From the NCBI GenBank assembly GCA_010014835.2, contig JAAAKB020042765.1, forward strand, positions 1 to 23,323: a stretch of 23,323 bases of DNA. Reading direction: 5' to 3'. The DNA comes from Apostichopus leukothele. Its lineage: Eukaryota; Echinodermata; Holothuroidea; Aspidochirotida; Stichopodidae. The position numbers and the translations under genes are program-made. Of this stretch, positions 1 to 12,400 are shown piece after piece. The stretch's first letter is position 1; each line of letters begins with the position of its first letter. The notes beneath the pieces were generated by a model. That model was not told the DNA's origin, ran no database searches, and worked only from the letters and a program-made list of their open reading frames with translations.

Positions 1-60
1 TTGCGGCTTTGATAAGCCAATGAGGCTTCTTCACGAGTTCCTGCTTGCAGGAGGATCTAA
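1..60 (+). repeat. Possible 3' tail of a truncated SINE or LINE
   Basis: This short segment carries two small hairpins (GGCTT/AAGCC and TCCTGC/GCAGGA). It runs straight into the TACA microsatellite at 62. A structured tail ending in a short tandem repeat is how many SINE and CR1-type LINE copies end. It is cut by the window edge, so the family cannot be named. Confidence 0.25.
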
Positions 61-61
61 A

Positions 62-182
62 ATACATACATACATACACACACACCTACACACACGCATA
101 CATACATATATACACACATACATACATACATACATACATACATACATACATACATACATACACACATACATACACACAAACA
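62..182. repeat. (TACA)n / (CATA)n microsatellite
   Basis: About 120 bp of slightly interrupted TACA/CATA tetranucleotides with some CACA. It lies in intron 4 of the FBXL20-like gene. It opens long meaningless reading frames of Thr-Tyr-Ile-His on one strand and Tyr-Val-Cys on the other. Confidence 0.95.
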
Positions 183-392
183 TACGTATCTAGATCACAG
201 TCAGATTTCCTTGTGCAGTTAATTAATTGGACAAGGCCAAATGATCCCTGGAATGAATGTTCATACAATTGAAAACAGATTACGGTCATGGAATAATCTA
301 ACAGTCATATTCTGACATGTCATATTACATGAGGGTACATAGGTCAGCACGACAGGAAAAGAAGAAATTGAAACAAGGATATACCGCCATAC

Positions 393-467
393 CTCGATAT
401 CTGTTTGAAAATCAAATAAATTAACCCTCTGCCAGTTACTGCCGTCCAAGGCTAGCACATTCCATGT
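393..467 (-). CDS. FBXL20: FBXL20-like exon 4
   Basis: This 75-nt minus-strand exon has the acceptor tttgttatttcag and the donor GAG|gtatgg. It is in phase 0 at both ends. It encodes TWNVLALDGSNWQRVNLFDF then QTDIE, a stretch nearly invariant in FBXL2/FBXL20. It links the F-box to the first leucine-rich repeat. The next exon, expected to begin G-R-V-V-E-N-I-S, is not found in 1-392. Confidence 0.97.
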
Positions 468-3400
468 CTGAAATAACAAATAATACATCAAAGTTTCATC
501 ATATATATCCTTTCATCAGGTTGAAGGTGAACATGTCAAACACTTCACGCTTGTAAAAATAGTTCTTACACATATGAAATTCCTGTTTCTACTATGTTTC
601 ACACATGATAGCATATAAGTAAGGCTGTATACATAGATGGTCCATTTACACTAGTTCTGGGTTTACACAGTAATACAAGAAAGCTGAGATATTCCAAGAT
701 AACCCTAGTGTTGAAAGGTTACCAGTTCATTCTAGGCACGGTAGAACGAGGTGCTAAGGTTGTGAGGAGACAGGTAAGCGAGGAGCGAAGTAAATAAAAC
801 ACAATACTGCAGAGTATGTAGATGAAAGGTTAATTAGTAAATTTGATTCTGGTTTCGAAAATCTACAGAGAAAGTTATACTGGGCGCGACTCGAAATATT
901 TTAGTCATGCTCAAATATGTGCCTGTCAGGCTTCTGAATGGTAGATTCCGAAGAGGGTGATGACCTTGGCATGGGTCATGGGGGATGGGGGGGGGGCACT
1001 GTACGAGAATGTTACCAGTTCTGTGGCAAGGGTACATCGGAGTGCGTGTGTAGCGGAGAGGAATGAAGGATAGTAAATATACACAATATCCAGCAGTAGG
1101 TATTTAAGTATTGTGGAGTTTATTCTTCTCTGGAGTTATTCTTCTCTGGCTGAAATGCTAAGCTTTAGTGAAATTCAAGTTCAATATGTAAAGTTACAAA
1201 AAAATACCAACCTTCCATACTGTTATTTTATAACTTTTAACTCACCCTTGATACCTGGGCACATCTGCAAAGACTCACAACATCAAGGTACGAGAAAATT
1301 CTGAACGAGAAAGGAAGAGAGAGAACAACTTGAAGGCAACTTTTTGAAACTTATTAAATTGAACAAATGCTACAACAACTGCAGAAATGAAAAACAAAAG
1401 CGAAAGACAAAAACAAACAGGGAAAAGGGTCAACAAGTCACACAAGGGATGAAAGGAACAACCAATCAGACCATTCTCACAGAACTGGTACACACATACA
1501 AGTGTAGATGCATGAAAACAGCAACAATCAGCCTGAAAAAAAATGCCGACCACAAAATAAAAACTTACAGCAGAAGGTTCATGAGCAGTTCTATGACAGA
1601 CTTAAGGAGCCGCTAGAAAAGGATTGGGTGATTTACCAATTATTGAAAGAGACAGAGATCATGAGAACTCTCTGTCATGCTCGACAGTCTCGGTTAGACA
1701 CTTCGGCTAGTAAAACAACACAAGAGGTTAGTTGACTGGAAGTGACCAATCACCAAAGAGGACAAGAGTGCAATTGTTGTGAGGGGACAGGTAAGTAAGA
1801 CAGTAAATGAAATACTTGAATATATATAGTGATGTTACTGACGGTACAATAGCTTGCCATAATAAGGAACATTGAGGACCAGAATCAATATAGTGTATAC
1901 TGTACATACAGTGCACAATTTGATAGGAAAAGAACGAGGAATTAAGACAAGATTTTATCAGTAGTATACATGTTTGTGTATAATAAAGCAATATTAGGCC
2001 TGACCTTGGGCATTAAATTGACTTTATTTTACTAAAGGTAATTTGACATTTCAACCACTAGAAATTCCAAAACTTACTGGTTTTGGATATTCACGAGTGA
2101 CGAGGCCAACAAAGATCATAAGGAACCGTATCAATCGAATTATGCCGAAAAATAATCCACAAAAAAAAGACGATGTAGGCACTTTGGGTGGTAGAATGAG
2201 AAGGGCATTGACCAGAGGTGCCAGTCATAGAGGGCGCACAGTGTTAACAGGTTACCAGTTCATTCTACACATGGTAGAACGAGAGTGCTAAGGTTGTGGG
2301 GAGACAGGTAAGCGAGGAGCAAAGTAAATGTGTTTTTCTTAGGCTGCACTACAGTATACTTTCTGTACAAGTAGTACTTTTAACCTTGCAGCTATAGTAT
2401 GGTGATTCTAACACTTTTTTCCCCTCCTTAAGATTCTACAGTACAGTGGAGAACAGTATGTTTATATGTACAGTAGACTTTGCCATTTGGTTTCAGCCTA
2501 CCTGCAAAAAAAAAATGATTCTGAAACAATGATAGACCATATTTCTTGATCATACTTAATCAACACCTGCACTTTAGAAATTGTTTTCCCCTCGAGCATT
2601 GCATAATTAGGCTACAGAACACATTGCAGCCTAACATGTACGGTAAAAGCCACATGAACTGAATAATGAGAACCAAAGTCTGTACTGGGCTGAGTCAGTA
2701 TGTGACAGTTAAATACTAACTGTGCAGTGAGTGCGACAGGGCGTTAATTACTCATACAGAGAGAAACAAACTTTTGTCTCGGCAAGGTACGGGTAGCATA
2801 CGATAACATGGTATTGTATGTACAGACAGTACTGTATGATGATGCACTTAAACGGCAACGAATCAGCAAATCTTAAAATCTGAGATTGATTAAATATGAA
2901 TTCCTACTCTGGAAACTATTCTCACTATGGCATCCGTATCTTTTGTTTGAAATTTACCGTAAGGCTACAGTGCTGTACATGCCTACAGTACATGTAGCCA
3001 TTTACAGGTCTCCAGTATCAGCTAACCATTTTCAGTATGCTAAATTTTGCAAGAGCACTTTTAAAATGATTTTCCTAGAGGCTCTAAGCCGGGCTAACAT
3101 TTACTGCCAAAGCACAGGGAATGATTTAGTGTTCAAATTTTATGTAGCAGTTTGAAGGCTCTAAACTTTATCTCACATAAAATAGTATGGTGACTGTGTG
3201 CAAAACTTTGAATAAGAAAAAAACAAATTAGCAGTTTGCCTGTTTTGCATAGCATTATTCCCTGAAACATTTAGGAGTGTGTAACTAAGAACACAAATTT
3301 GTCCATTTCTCTATTATAAAGTATTTTTGATAAGCCATACCATATAAATTACTCCCTGCTACTGTACCTCCCTTTTCCACCACCAACCCCCCACCACCAA

Positions 3401-6400
3401 CCACCATCCCCACAAACCCAGTCAAACCACACCCCCACCAATCCCACCCCCATTAAAACCCCATCCTCACCAACCCCCATCCCATCCCCACCAACCCCCA
3501 TTCTCCACATGTGACATCTAGAACACATCATCTCAACACACATATATACTGTAGTAAACAGTTGTTCAATATTACTGTATTTCACTTCATTACTAGAACT
3601 GTTGTACATAATAATAAGCCTGATCAACCAGCATCTGCCAAAAGAAATGCTTAAACAAGAAGTGAGGTTTCCAAGTAATATCTGTTTGTTTATATTCAAT
3701 TTTCACCTAGGCAGGCTGTAAATGATTTAACCGCATTAATGTTTAAGTTTCCTTTCTTTGTACAGCTTGTCTGTCTGTCTGCTGGTTTGTACTAAATCTA
3801 GGTCTGAAAATGACCTACAGCCATTTACTTGACAAAACTCTTCCAGCATCAGCAATGTGGCAAATTTGGATTAAAGGAGGAAAGGTGTGGGGGAAAAAAG
3901 GGATATTACTTCATCTCACCCTCCCCCCTCTCTCTCTCTTATTCAAGGAATAATTTAGCGTTCACATTTTAGTCAGCAGGGTTTGAAGGCTCTGATTTTT
4001 GTCTAGAACGCTTTTAAAATACTACGGTGCGGGCGTACCTCACATCTTGATATGAATTTGTAGAGCATTTTGCTATATGCACTGATGAACAAATTATTCC
4101 CTTTTAATTAAGAAAACACTAAAGAATGTTGTTATATATGCAACACCAACAACACCAGTACAGTGTACATATATCAGTAGACCTTTGTTTACACAGAATT
4201 ATCCTTAAAAAACCAAAACAGTTTGAGTACAGATTATGTGATGCAAATGTCAATAAGGATGGCCTCAAAAGCAGGAAGTATTCCCCACAGAATAGATAAT
4301 TTATAATTCACCTTCCTAATAGCACTCGGGTCTCCGCATCATAATAGAGAATGTACAATGCCTGGAAATATGTAAACATCAGTATTAAACATGTAGATGA
4401 TTTTACAGCACTCTCAAAGTCGTATAAAAGTCATTACAGATTGCAGGCTAAGAGGAGACAAACGATTTGTTATGAAATCACAGTACTTGTGAAACTGTCA
4501 ATTCCTTTATGTACATATGCACTTATAGTCATCTTTTCGATTCGGGGCTGTTTTTTATTGATTCGTGCAGGAATTTGTAGTTTGGGAGGGCTGATAAAAA
4601 GGCAAAAAAATTATTTCAGTCTGTAAAATTGTGGGGAGGAAAAAAAATTAGAATTTGACTCAAATACATACGATGTATTCTACTCACGTCAAGTAGAATT
4701 TATTTACAGGATGCATTGAAAATTGTGTTTCTGTTACTGACAGTCCAAAGGAAGACACAAATCTTATCTTAAGCCAAAATCGTAAGTTTGGAATTGAGCA
4801 GTCGAGATAATATTTGACACCATTTCGTGAATATGCATTAATTCATAACGAATGAAGAACAACTGGCGTTCATGTCATGACTGACATTGGTAACGTACAG
4901 TAGAAAGGCAAATTTAACATGAATAACATCAAGTTTGCCAAAATGTACTGTAGAACCAAAGGTAGGTCCTTTTAGGGTCTGTTCAAGCTAAACTAATATA
5001 CTACATGATTGTGTGGAGACAGTTAAAATGAGAAGGAAATTCAACGCAGTCAACCTTGGACACACCCATTGTACTTCACCAAGTCACTGCCACTAGCTGC
5101 TTATTTTGAAAAAATTGCCCGTTACCGTACGTACACTACTGTACATATAGCCGACTAAATATGTACATTGTCATTAGACCACACAAAATTATGAAGGCTG
5201 CACATTTTGCTGTACTGTAACAGCACTATTGACTTAGTTACAGTGTGATTATGTAAGTAAGGGTATATGCAGACAAATACACAAAGCATATTGCAGGCTA
5301 TTCTAGCACTTGTAACAGAAATACAGACTACTTGTAAAGGCATTGTACTGTAAACTATTGTAGTACTGAGTATTAAAGGATGTACTAAGCCTCTTTCACA
5401 CTTTCCCAGATCGAGCGACGGTTTGGAACGATCCGTAGTGCAAGGTGATCCGGCAGCATCCGTGACATGGAAAGGCGATGATGGGTGAAACTACGTATCC
5501 AGAACAGGTTGTTATGGGCTGATAAGGGTCCAGTACGGGTTACTACGACGTTGTTACGTTTGATAAGTATTGTTACGGATAGCTTCCTGGGTCTACTCTG
5601 TATAGGTGCGGATAACTTACTGGAAGTTACGGATAGCTACAGCTTACTAAGGCTCTCTTATGGGTTGATACGGTTTCACTACGGCTTACTACGGGCCGTT
5701 ACATATCCCCTACGGATTATTATGGGTATCACAGTGTGATTACTGTAGACTATCACAGTAAGGTTACTGCATACTATTACGGTATGATTACTGTAGACTA
5801 TCACAGTATCATTACTGCAGATTATTACCGTATGATTACTGCAGACTATCACAGTATCATGACTGCAGACTATCGCAATTTCATTACTGCAGACTATCAC
5901 GGTATGATTACTGCAGACTATCACGGTGTGATTACTGCAGACTATCGCAGTATCATTACTGCATACTATCACGGTGCACACTATCACAGTATGATTACTG
6001 TAGACTATCACAGTATCATTACTGCAGACTATCACAGTATCATTACTGCAGACTATCACAGTATCATTACTGCAGACTATCACAGTATACTTACTGCAGA
6101 CTATTACAGTTTAATTCTGCACACTATCACGGTATCATTACTGCAGACTATCACAGTATCATTACTGCAGACTATTACGGTATGATTACTGCAGACTATC
6201 GTAGTATGATTACTGCAGATTATCACGGTATGATTACTGCAGACTAATACAGATTTCTTGTACTTTCTCCAGATGAAATGTGTCCCTGGAATTATGTACA
6301 TTCTTGGGAATATCCCCAAATTTGCCTCAAAAAAGACCCTGAACAAATTCAAGTTTACCTGTTTGGCCTTCTGTTTGTAGACACAGCTTGAACATGTATG

Positions 6401-9400
6401 CGACTTGTCCGGTGTTTCCAATTACAAACGTAAAGTTCTTTCATAACTCACAGATAAAGGAAATAATTCCATTGCCTGCATTAATTCACATGGGAAACCA
6501 ATTTTTGAATTTAGTTACAAATAATATGACTTATCTTCACGTACAGTACATATATTGGGAAATGTTGGATTTTTATCTTTCACAAAATACCTTGTTCCTG
6601 GAAGAGGTGATCTAAATTTAGGCTGTTGGCCACCATCTTTGAAACAATGAACCATCAAAACACTGAGAAGCCCTCAAAATTACATCCATCTGTGATAAAC
6701 ATATAGTGTACAGTAGTTAATTATATTCTTGATGTCAACATAAGGGGTGTCAACATAAATATTTCTGTATGTCCCTGGGATTTGGTGGAAAACACATACG
6801 GTCACTATTGGCATATTGTACATAGTGTACCGCATACTGATATACTAAACCTACAATAAACGTTGTCCTCCTGGGCAAAATCTAACCACCTTGGCCATAG
6901 CTTAATTCTACCAATAATTCTACATCTACTTATGAGATGATAAGTCTGTAATCACAGCAATCCTAATGTCTTAGTTTACAGTAGATTCATCTTCTCTTTG
7001 TCTCACAGACCGACTACTCGGTATTTGATTAGGCTTGTCACTTGAAGACCTTCGGCTAATAATACTTGATAAAGAATGCATGAGAAGAGTGCGAGCTGTC
7101 GTTATTAATCGTCATATCTGCCATACTCTATTCAAATGTTCACTGTACCACACATTAAACCTAATAGTTCTTTGTTTGAATCACTTAAATTTTCTGCAAC
7201 TTTGTCAATATGCCTCTGTCCAATGTGTTTAACACTTTCTGACAGAAACCTATGGCAGCTCCAAGAAAGAAATGATTTTATTTCAAAGCAACTCCAAACA
7301 CCGACAGACTCAGGCTAGATGCCTAAGACACATCTGCGTAACCGTGGAAATTAGTGCCAATGCCTAGTTATACTACTGTATGTGCAGTACTTAGGCTAGC
7401 CCTCTTTACTATCGTCCAGTTGTGATGCTAAACAGCTGCTCATTGTACCTAGGTATTTTGAATGCCAAAAGGAAGTATTTTTTAGCATTCATAAAAATAC
7501 ATCCAGCGACAGTACAGTATTTAAGTGGAAATTAATTGATAGGATGAGAAATGGATTAGGGTTGTTTGATGTAGCAATGGAAAACACAATGCTAAGAATA
7601 ACCTGAAGTAGGTTGATGACCAAACTGGTGTACAGAATGTGATTTTTACACACTACATGTACAGAATACTTGATGGCACAGTAATAATATTAATAATAAT
7701 AATAATCAGCAGTTATTTTTACGACGCTTAAGTGAACACAAATGTGGGAGAAACCCGCACGGGTTTGTGGATTACAATTTACAACTTGCACATCGGGTGG
7801 CTTCCAATTCAACATTTTGACTCAAAATTTTGGAATCTTTTCAATTTAGAAAGTCATTTCAGATGGGAAAACTGTAGATTGCTCTTGGATGACAAGTCCA
7901 CCTTACTATGACCCGGCCGTGTATCGAACCCGGAACCTCCCGATCGCTAAGCCTCATTGCATCAAATGCCACCGCCTTGATCCACTTGGCCACAGCACTA
8001 GTAGCTTAGCTGTGATCAACACTAGTTACACGATGAAACAACGTCAGCAATTGCATACATGCAGAACTCACCAAGCTCAAACAGTTTTCCAAATAATTCT
8101 GAGAAAGTCACTTAGCAATGGGTTGATTAGGGTACTTACAGGTACCAATAAAATTTGCATTTGCCAAGCAATTACAGTATATGTTCAATGTGACAGTTCA
8201 GACTGTGTCACTGAGCTAGATAGAATCGATTAAAGCGCAAGTTGTACATTGAAAAGTTCGAAGAGAATGGCTTCCGTCCTAGCAACATTTCATTTATTTT
8301 GTACTTTGTCCACATGTGGTAAAGAAAGCGAAAGATGAAACATTGACACTAGTTATAGGTTTTGGGTTTATGAGCTTGTAATTCATTTGAGTTACCCAAC
8401 TCACTGAATTGGGGACTTAAAGCTACAATAATCCTGTGCTTTGAAAGATAGGCATACTGACAAGTTTGAAAGTCACATCAGGGGGCTCCACTTTGCCGAT
8501 GTACTGTATGATGCGATAGAGGATATGAAATCGCTTTACCTTCCCATCATCCTCCTCTTCATGAATATTTTCACGATGAAAGTAAGCAGTATTTATAGTC
8601 ATATTTAAAAAGTATCTCAGTTTGTAACTGTAGAAATCTCTTTTATTCTTATACTATACATACAGTGATTTTGAATGTAAGCTCCTTTATTAAAATATTA
8701 TTTCTTTGTCACCTACTTTACTGGTGGTGTTATCCCACTTACAGGTACTTTGTATCTTTGCTATATATCTCACTGTAACTCTATTTTCTGGGTTTCTGCT
8801 GCCAAACTTATTGCAGAAAAAGTAGATTAGGAATAATACTGTACACAGTGATGACTATATAATAGGTTGCATCTTTTTCTTTTTTGCATCAAATTTGATT
8901 GATGGGCAATATTTACAGTAGATTGCCTTTGATAACCATTTCACACTTCTTACAAGATAAGCCCAAGCTACTGTACTTGAGCTCTATATAGCAACTCTAC
9001 AAGGGATGTGACTGTTATTTCTCACTTAAAATGGTACAAGCAATTTTATAGTAAGAACAGGATTCAAACCAGTGACCTAAGGATTACTGTACATGTCCTG
9101 TCATCGACCAACTGAGCTACCCAGCCCAAAGTTGGTGGCAGCATATCATATCCATGCTGGGGTAGGGGGGGGGGTCCCCATTTTCCTTTTCGTTCAGAAA
9201 GGCACATTTAGACAGCAATTAGCCCCTAGAGTCTACATTTGACAACAATAGTTTCAAACCTGATTGATCTTTGCAAGGCTAGGCTAGGTACCTCTACATA
9301 GGAATGTTTGGTAGGCTAAGCAGAAACAGCAGACTGTCTTGAAGAGATTAAACATCGGTTGTGATATTAATATATACCCCAAAATTGAAAACTTTACATG

Positions 9401-12400
9401 CAAGAACATGGGAGTCAGCTTCAATGACCCCAGGGCCACATCCCTCCTAATTTAATCCTTGATTCAACTCTTGCCATCTTATACCTAACTCACTCAGTGG
9501 AAATTACTCCCCCACCTCCCCCCTCCCCCAACCTTTCAAATTCTATGCACGCCACATGGCTACAACCATTCCAACATTCATAATTATTGTAGTTAATAAT
9601 CCCTGAATACAACATTGATCAATACATCCTCCAACATTTATACAGTAATGCAAATATTTGTCAAACCTTCAACAATTTTGGGCTAATTGAATAAATGACT
9701 TTGATGGTAACAGATAACCTTCCAGGTTATATTTTCTTTTCCCTTTAATCACTCTGTATGATGTACCCCACTAGTTTCAGTTACAGAAAATGTTAAAATT
9801 CAGCTTGAAAGTATACACAATTCTAACAGTTATATCTGATAATTAAAACAGGAAATTACATTATAAGACACGACATAGGATTTGGGGGGGGGGGGGGATG
9901 GAGGGGAGTACTTACTTAATTATACTAATTATACACATCAACAGATAATCAGAGCAGATTGCTGTGCCATGATTGAATAACTCTGTTGTTCAAAAAAAAA
10001 GTAACTGATCAACTTAGGTTAAACTAGCCAGGGAATAAATCTTTAAAAGATGTAAAATATGGTCTGAAAAAGGGGACTATTTGACCTACCATGTTTCATT
10101 GCAATGATATCAAGTTCTTAAAGTGTGATGAAATTGTATGAATTCATTTAGTAAACAATAGAATTTTAACAGGGGTTGTCACATGTGGCAACTGAGCTCA
10201 AATGTATACCATCTCTTCCTTGAACTGTATAAATCATTTATCCGCAAAGGTAGATAAAATGCAATACAAAAGAGAAAATTTGAAAAGCGCCTAGAACACA
10301 CACTACACTGAGAGTTATATATGTAAAACATTCCATAGATGTATCACATTTAACTGAACAGAATGACACAACTAGATTACGACTGGGAAATGAAACTTCG
10401 GAAGTACTTCCGTCATGATGACATCAGAGACCACCCACTGTGGTCCCTTCCCGAGAGTAACGAGGAATTTTACCTGGCAAAACTCACTTACCTTCAAATA
10501 TCTAATATCTAGCATTAGAAACAAAAACAATCAGATTGTGCATTCTACTTGCAAACTTGTGCAACTTCAGTATGTTATTTATTATGTTTTGCTCGATTTT
10601 TCAGTAGTGGTCGATTGTCTGCACTACCGTACTCGATGATCCCTTTAAGCTTACCTTAAAATAAGTTCCTTGGGTACTTTCTGATTTATAAGTGCAGGAT
10701 CATCTGTAGAGACCTACGGAAGAAAACAGATTATTGTTGGACATTAACATGCATATATTTATACATATATTGTAATAACTGAACAAGTTGAACAACTGAA
10801 TGACATCATGGATAGCATTCGGTACAACGTCTGGTTTGTGTTCAGTAATGCTGAAGATAATATCTTCCAATAGTACAATACTGTTGGTGTCTATTTTGTT
10901 GCCCTCCATCAACTGATGACAACTTTCATCCCGTTTAATGGCATCAACTGAAGCATTGATAATTAAACTATACTTATGGTATTGAAGGAGAAGATATGGT
11001 AAACAAACTTAAAAAAAAGATGAGAATGGCTGCTTGTAGGCAAAACTGAATATGAACAATTGGCTGAATTTTCCACTTGAAAAATCTGCCACAGACATAT
11101 TTTTGTGCTCAAAGATAAGTTTGCATGGAGGGAGACATTGTATTTAAAGTATCACTATAACATATAATGGCAACAGCTGTTTCAATTAACATGCAACAAC
11201 AAAAATACAAGTCAGCTCTTTAACATTTTCCTATTCTACAGTGGTCAGAAAAAAATTTCAAGGATTTTTCTGGGTGGACCATAGACTTACCATAATTTTT
11301 ATTTGTTTTTAACATTTCCAAATGGTGTTATGGAGGGTGATACCAATTAATCATTTTCTTTAGGGGGGAGGGGGATGGTGCCCTGGTGCTGAAATTAAAC
11401 TGATATGAAACACCAATGTCTATCAAACATGGTTTTATACTAACGTTCTGTACACATGTAAAATAGTCTGTAGGAAACTTCAGGTATACATCTAAAAGCC
11501 TGTTTTTTTCAGTACTATGTAAGTTCAACAAGATGACAAACCATATACACACTGTATACAAGACTACAGTACTGGCAGGTTACAGTTATTAATTGTTAAT
11601 TAAGTGTCTTTTAAGTTTGTAAACATGACAGCCAGCTTAATAAATATTAATTCTCTGTAGTGCTGTCCCTTAACAACAACACACACTGCGTATCAATTAC
11701 AATGATAGTCTGTGCCCAGTATAATGGCTTCCTAGACTTACAAGATAATGAAAATATGGTATTCGAGAAAGCTATAAATATATATAAGGCAAACCTTCCA
11801 GCAGCACAAATGTTTTAATCTGAAAATGGCATACATACATCATTCTAACATTCTGCCAAAATGAACATACATCCAAAACTGCACTGTCATTTTCTATCGT
11901 ACAGTACTAGTATACAGCACTGTAAAATCAGAGAGTGTGCTTGATTTACAACAGTGAGTGTACTCTGATCATTTCCGTGGAAACCGTGACGAAACTTCCA
12001 TCCGCAGAAGGCTCTCTTTCTCTCTGTTGACATATTTCGCACAGCCAAAATCAGAGACATGTTACTAAGTATTTTAGCGCTGGACAGCACAATTTTTTTC
12101 TATAATTTGCAAAGTGAGAACGAAGGCCCAGAATCTGTATTGTACTTGGCAGTTGGCATCAGAAACATTTGGCAACCTGTCCTATTGAATACGATTGTTA
12201 ATTGCCAGTCAGTAGTTTGTATTAAGGCAATAGAGTACAGTATGGTTATTCAAAATAGAATGAGGACATTAAGTTCCCTTCCTTGAAATATACATTCACA
12301 CTTCTCTTTTAAGGGGCTTAAAAGCCAAGCTTAAAGAAAGATGGCTTGATGAACAGTATTTACAGAAATTCACAAAAGACTGCCATGCTGGGCCTGTTTG

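Larger units (their letters stand above)
1301..10654 (-). other. FBXL20: Intron 2 of the FBXL20-like gene (9.4 kb)
   Basis: Bounded by the donor of exon 2 and the acceptor of exon 3. It contains the repeat blocks at 1742 and 2240, an old repeat pair (3115, 3944), the minisatellite, two tRNA-derived heads and several homopolymers. I see no identifiable gene in 2330-3110, 4030-5395, 6253-7680, 8002-9057 or 9128-10398. These are AT-rich with many TACAGTA/TACTGTA motifs. Confidence 0.85.

Noticed and set aside
45-289. Two overlapping open frames of Thr/Tyr/His and Val/Cys/Tyr repeats
   Set aside because: Both are produced by the TACA microsatellite; neither has coding features.
938-1066. Small frame ending with a Cys-rich stretch (CYQFCGKGTSECVC)
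   Set aside because: It is 42 codons, crosses a G run and coincides with a diverged repeat copy. A secreted peptide would need a signal sequence, which is absent.
2043-2291. 82-codon basic frame
   Set aside because: No recognisable motif. It ends inside a dispersed repeat copy, and neighbouring splice signals do not fit its frame.
3349-3699. 116-codon minus-strand frame rich in Gly, Val, Trp
   Set aside because: It follows from the C/A-rich low-complexity tract and has no domain or splice signals.
5727-6252. CRISPR-like array
   Set aside because: Units are contiguous with no unique spacers, and the genome is eukaryotic.
5679-6421. Long repeat-protein frames on both strands
   Set aside because: The 24-bp unit keeps every frame without a stop open. 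No start context, signal or homologue is seen.
7889-8233. 114-codon plus-strand frame
   Set aside because: Its first third is the reverse strand of a tRNA-derived SINE; the rest has no recognisable content.
9058-9127. Functional tRNA gene
   Set aside because: The 3' acceptor strand does not pair with GGGCTGG and the anticodon arm is irregular.
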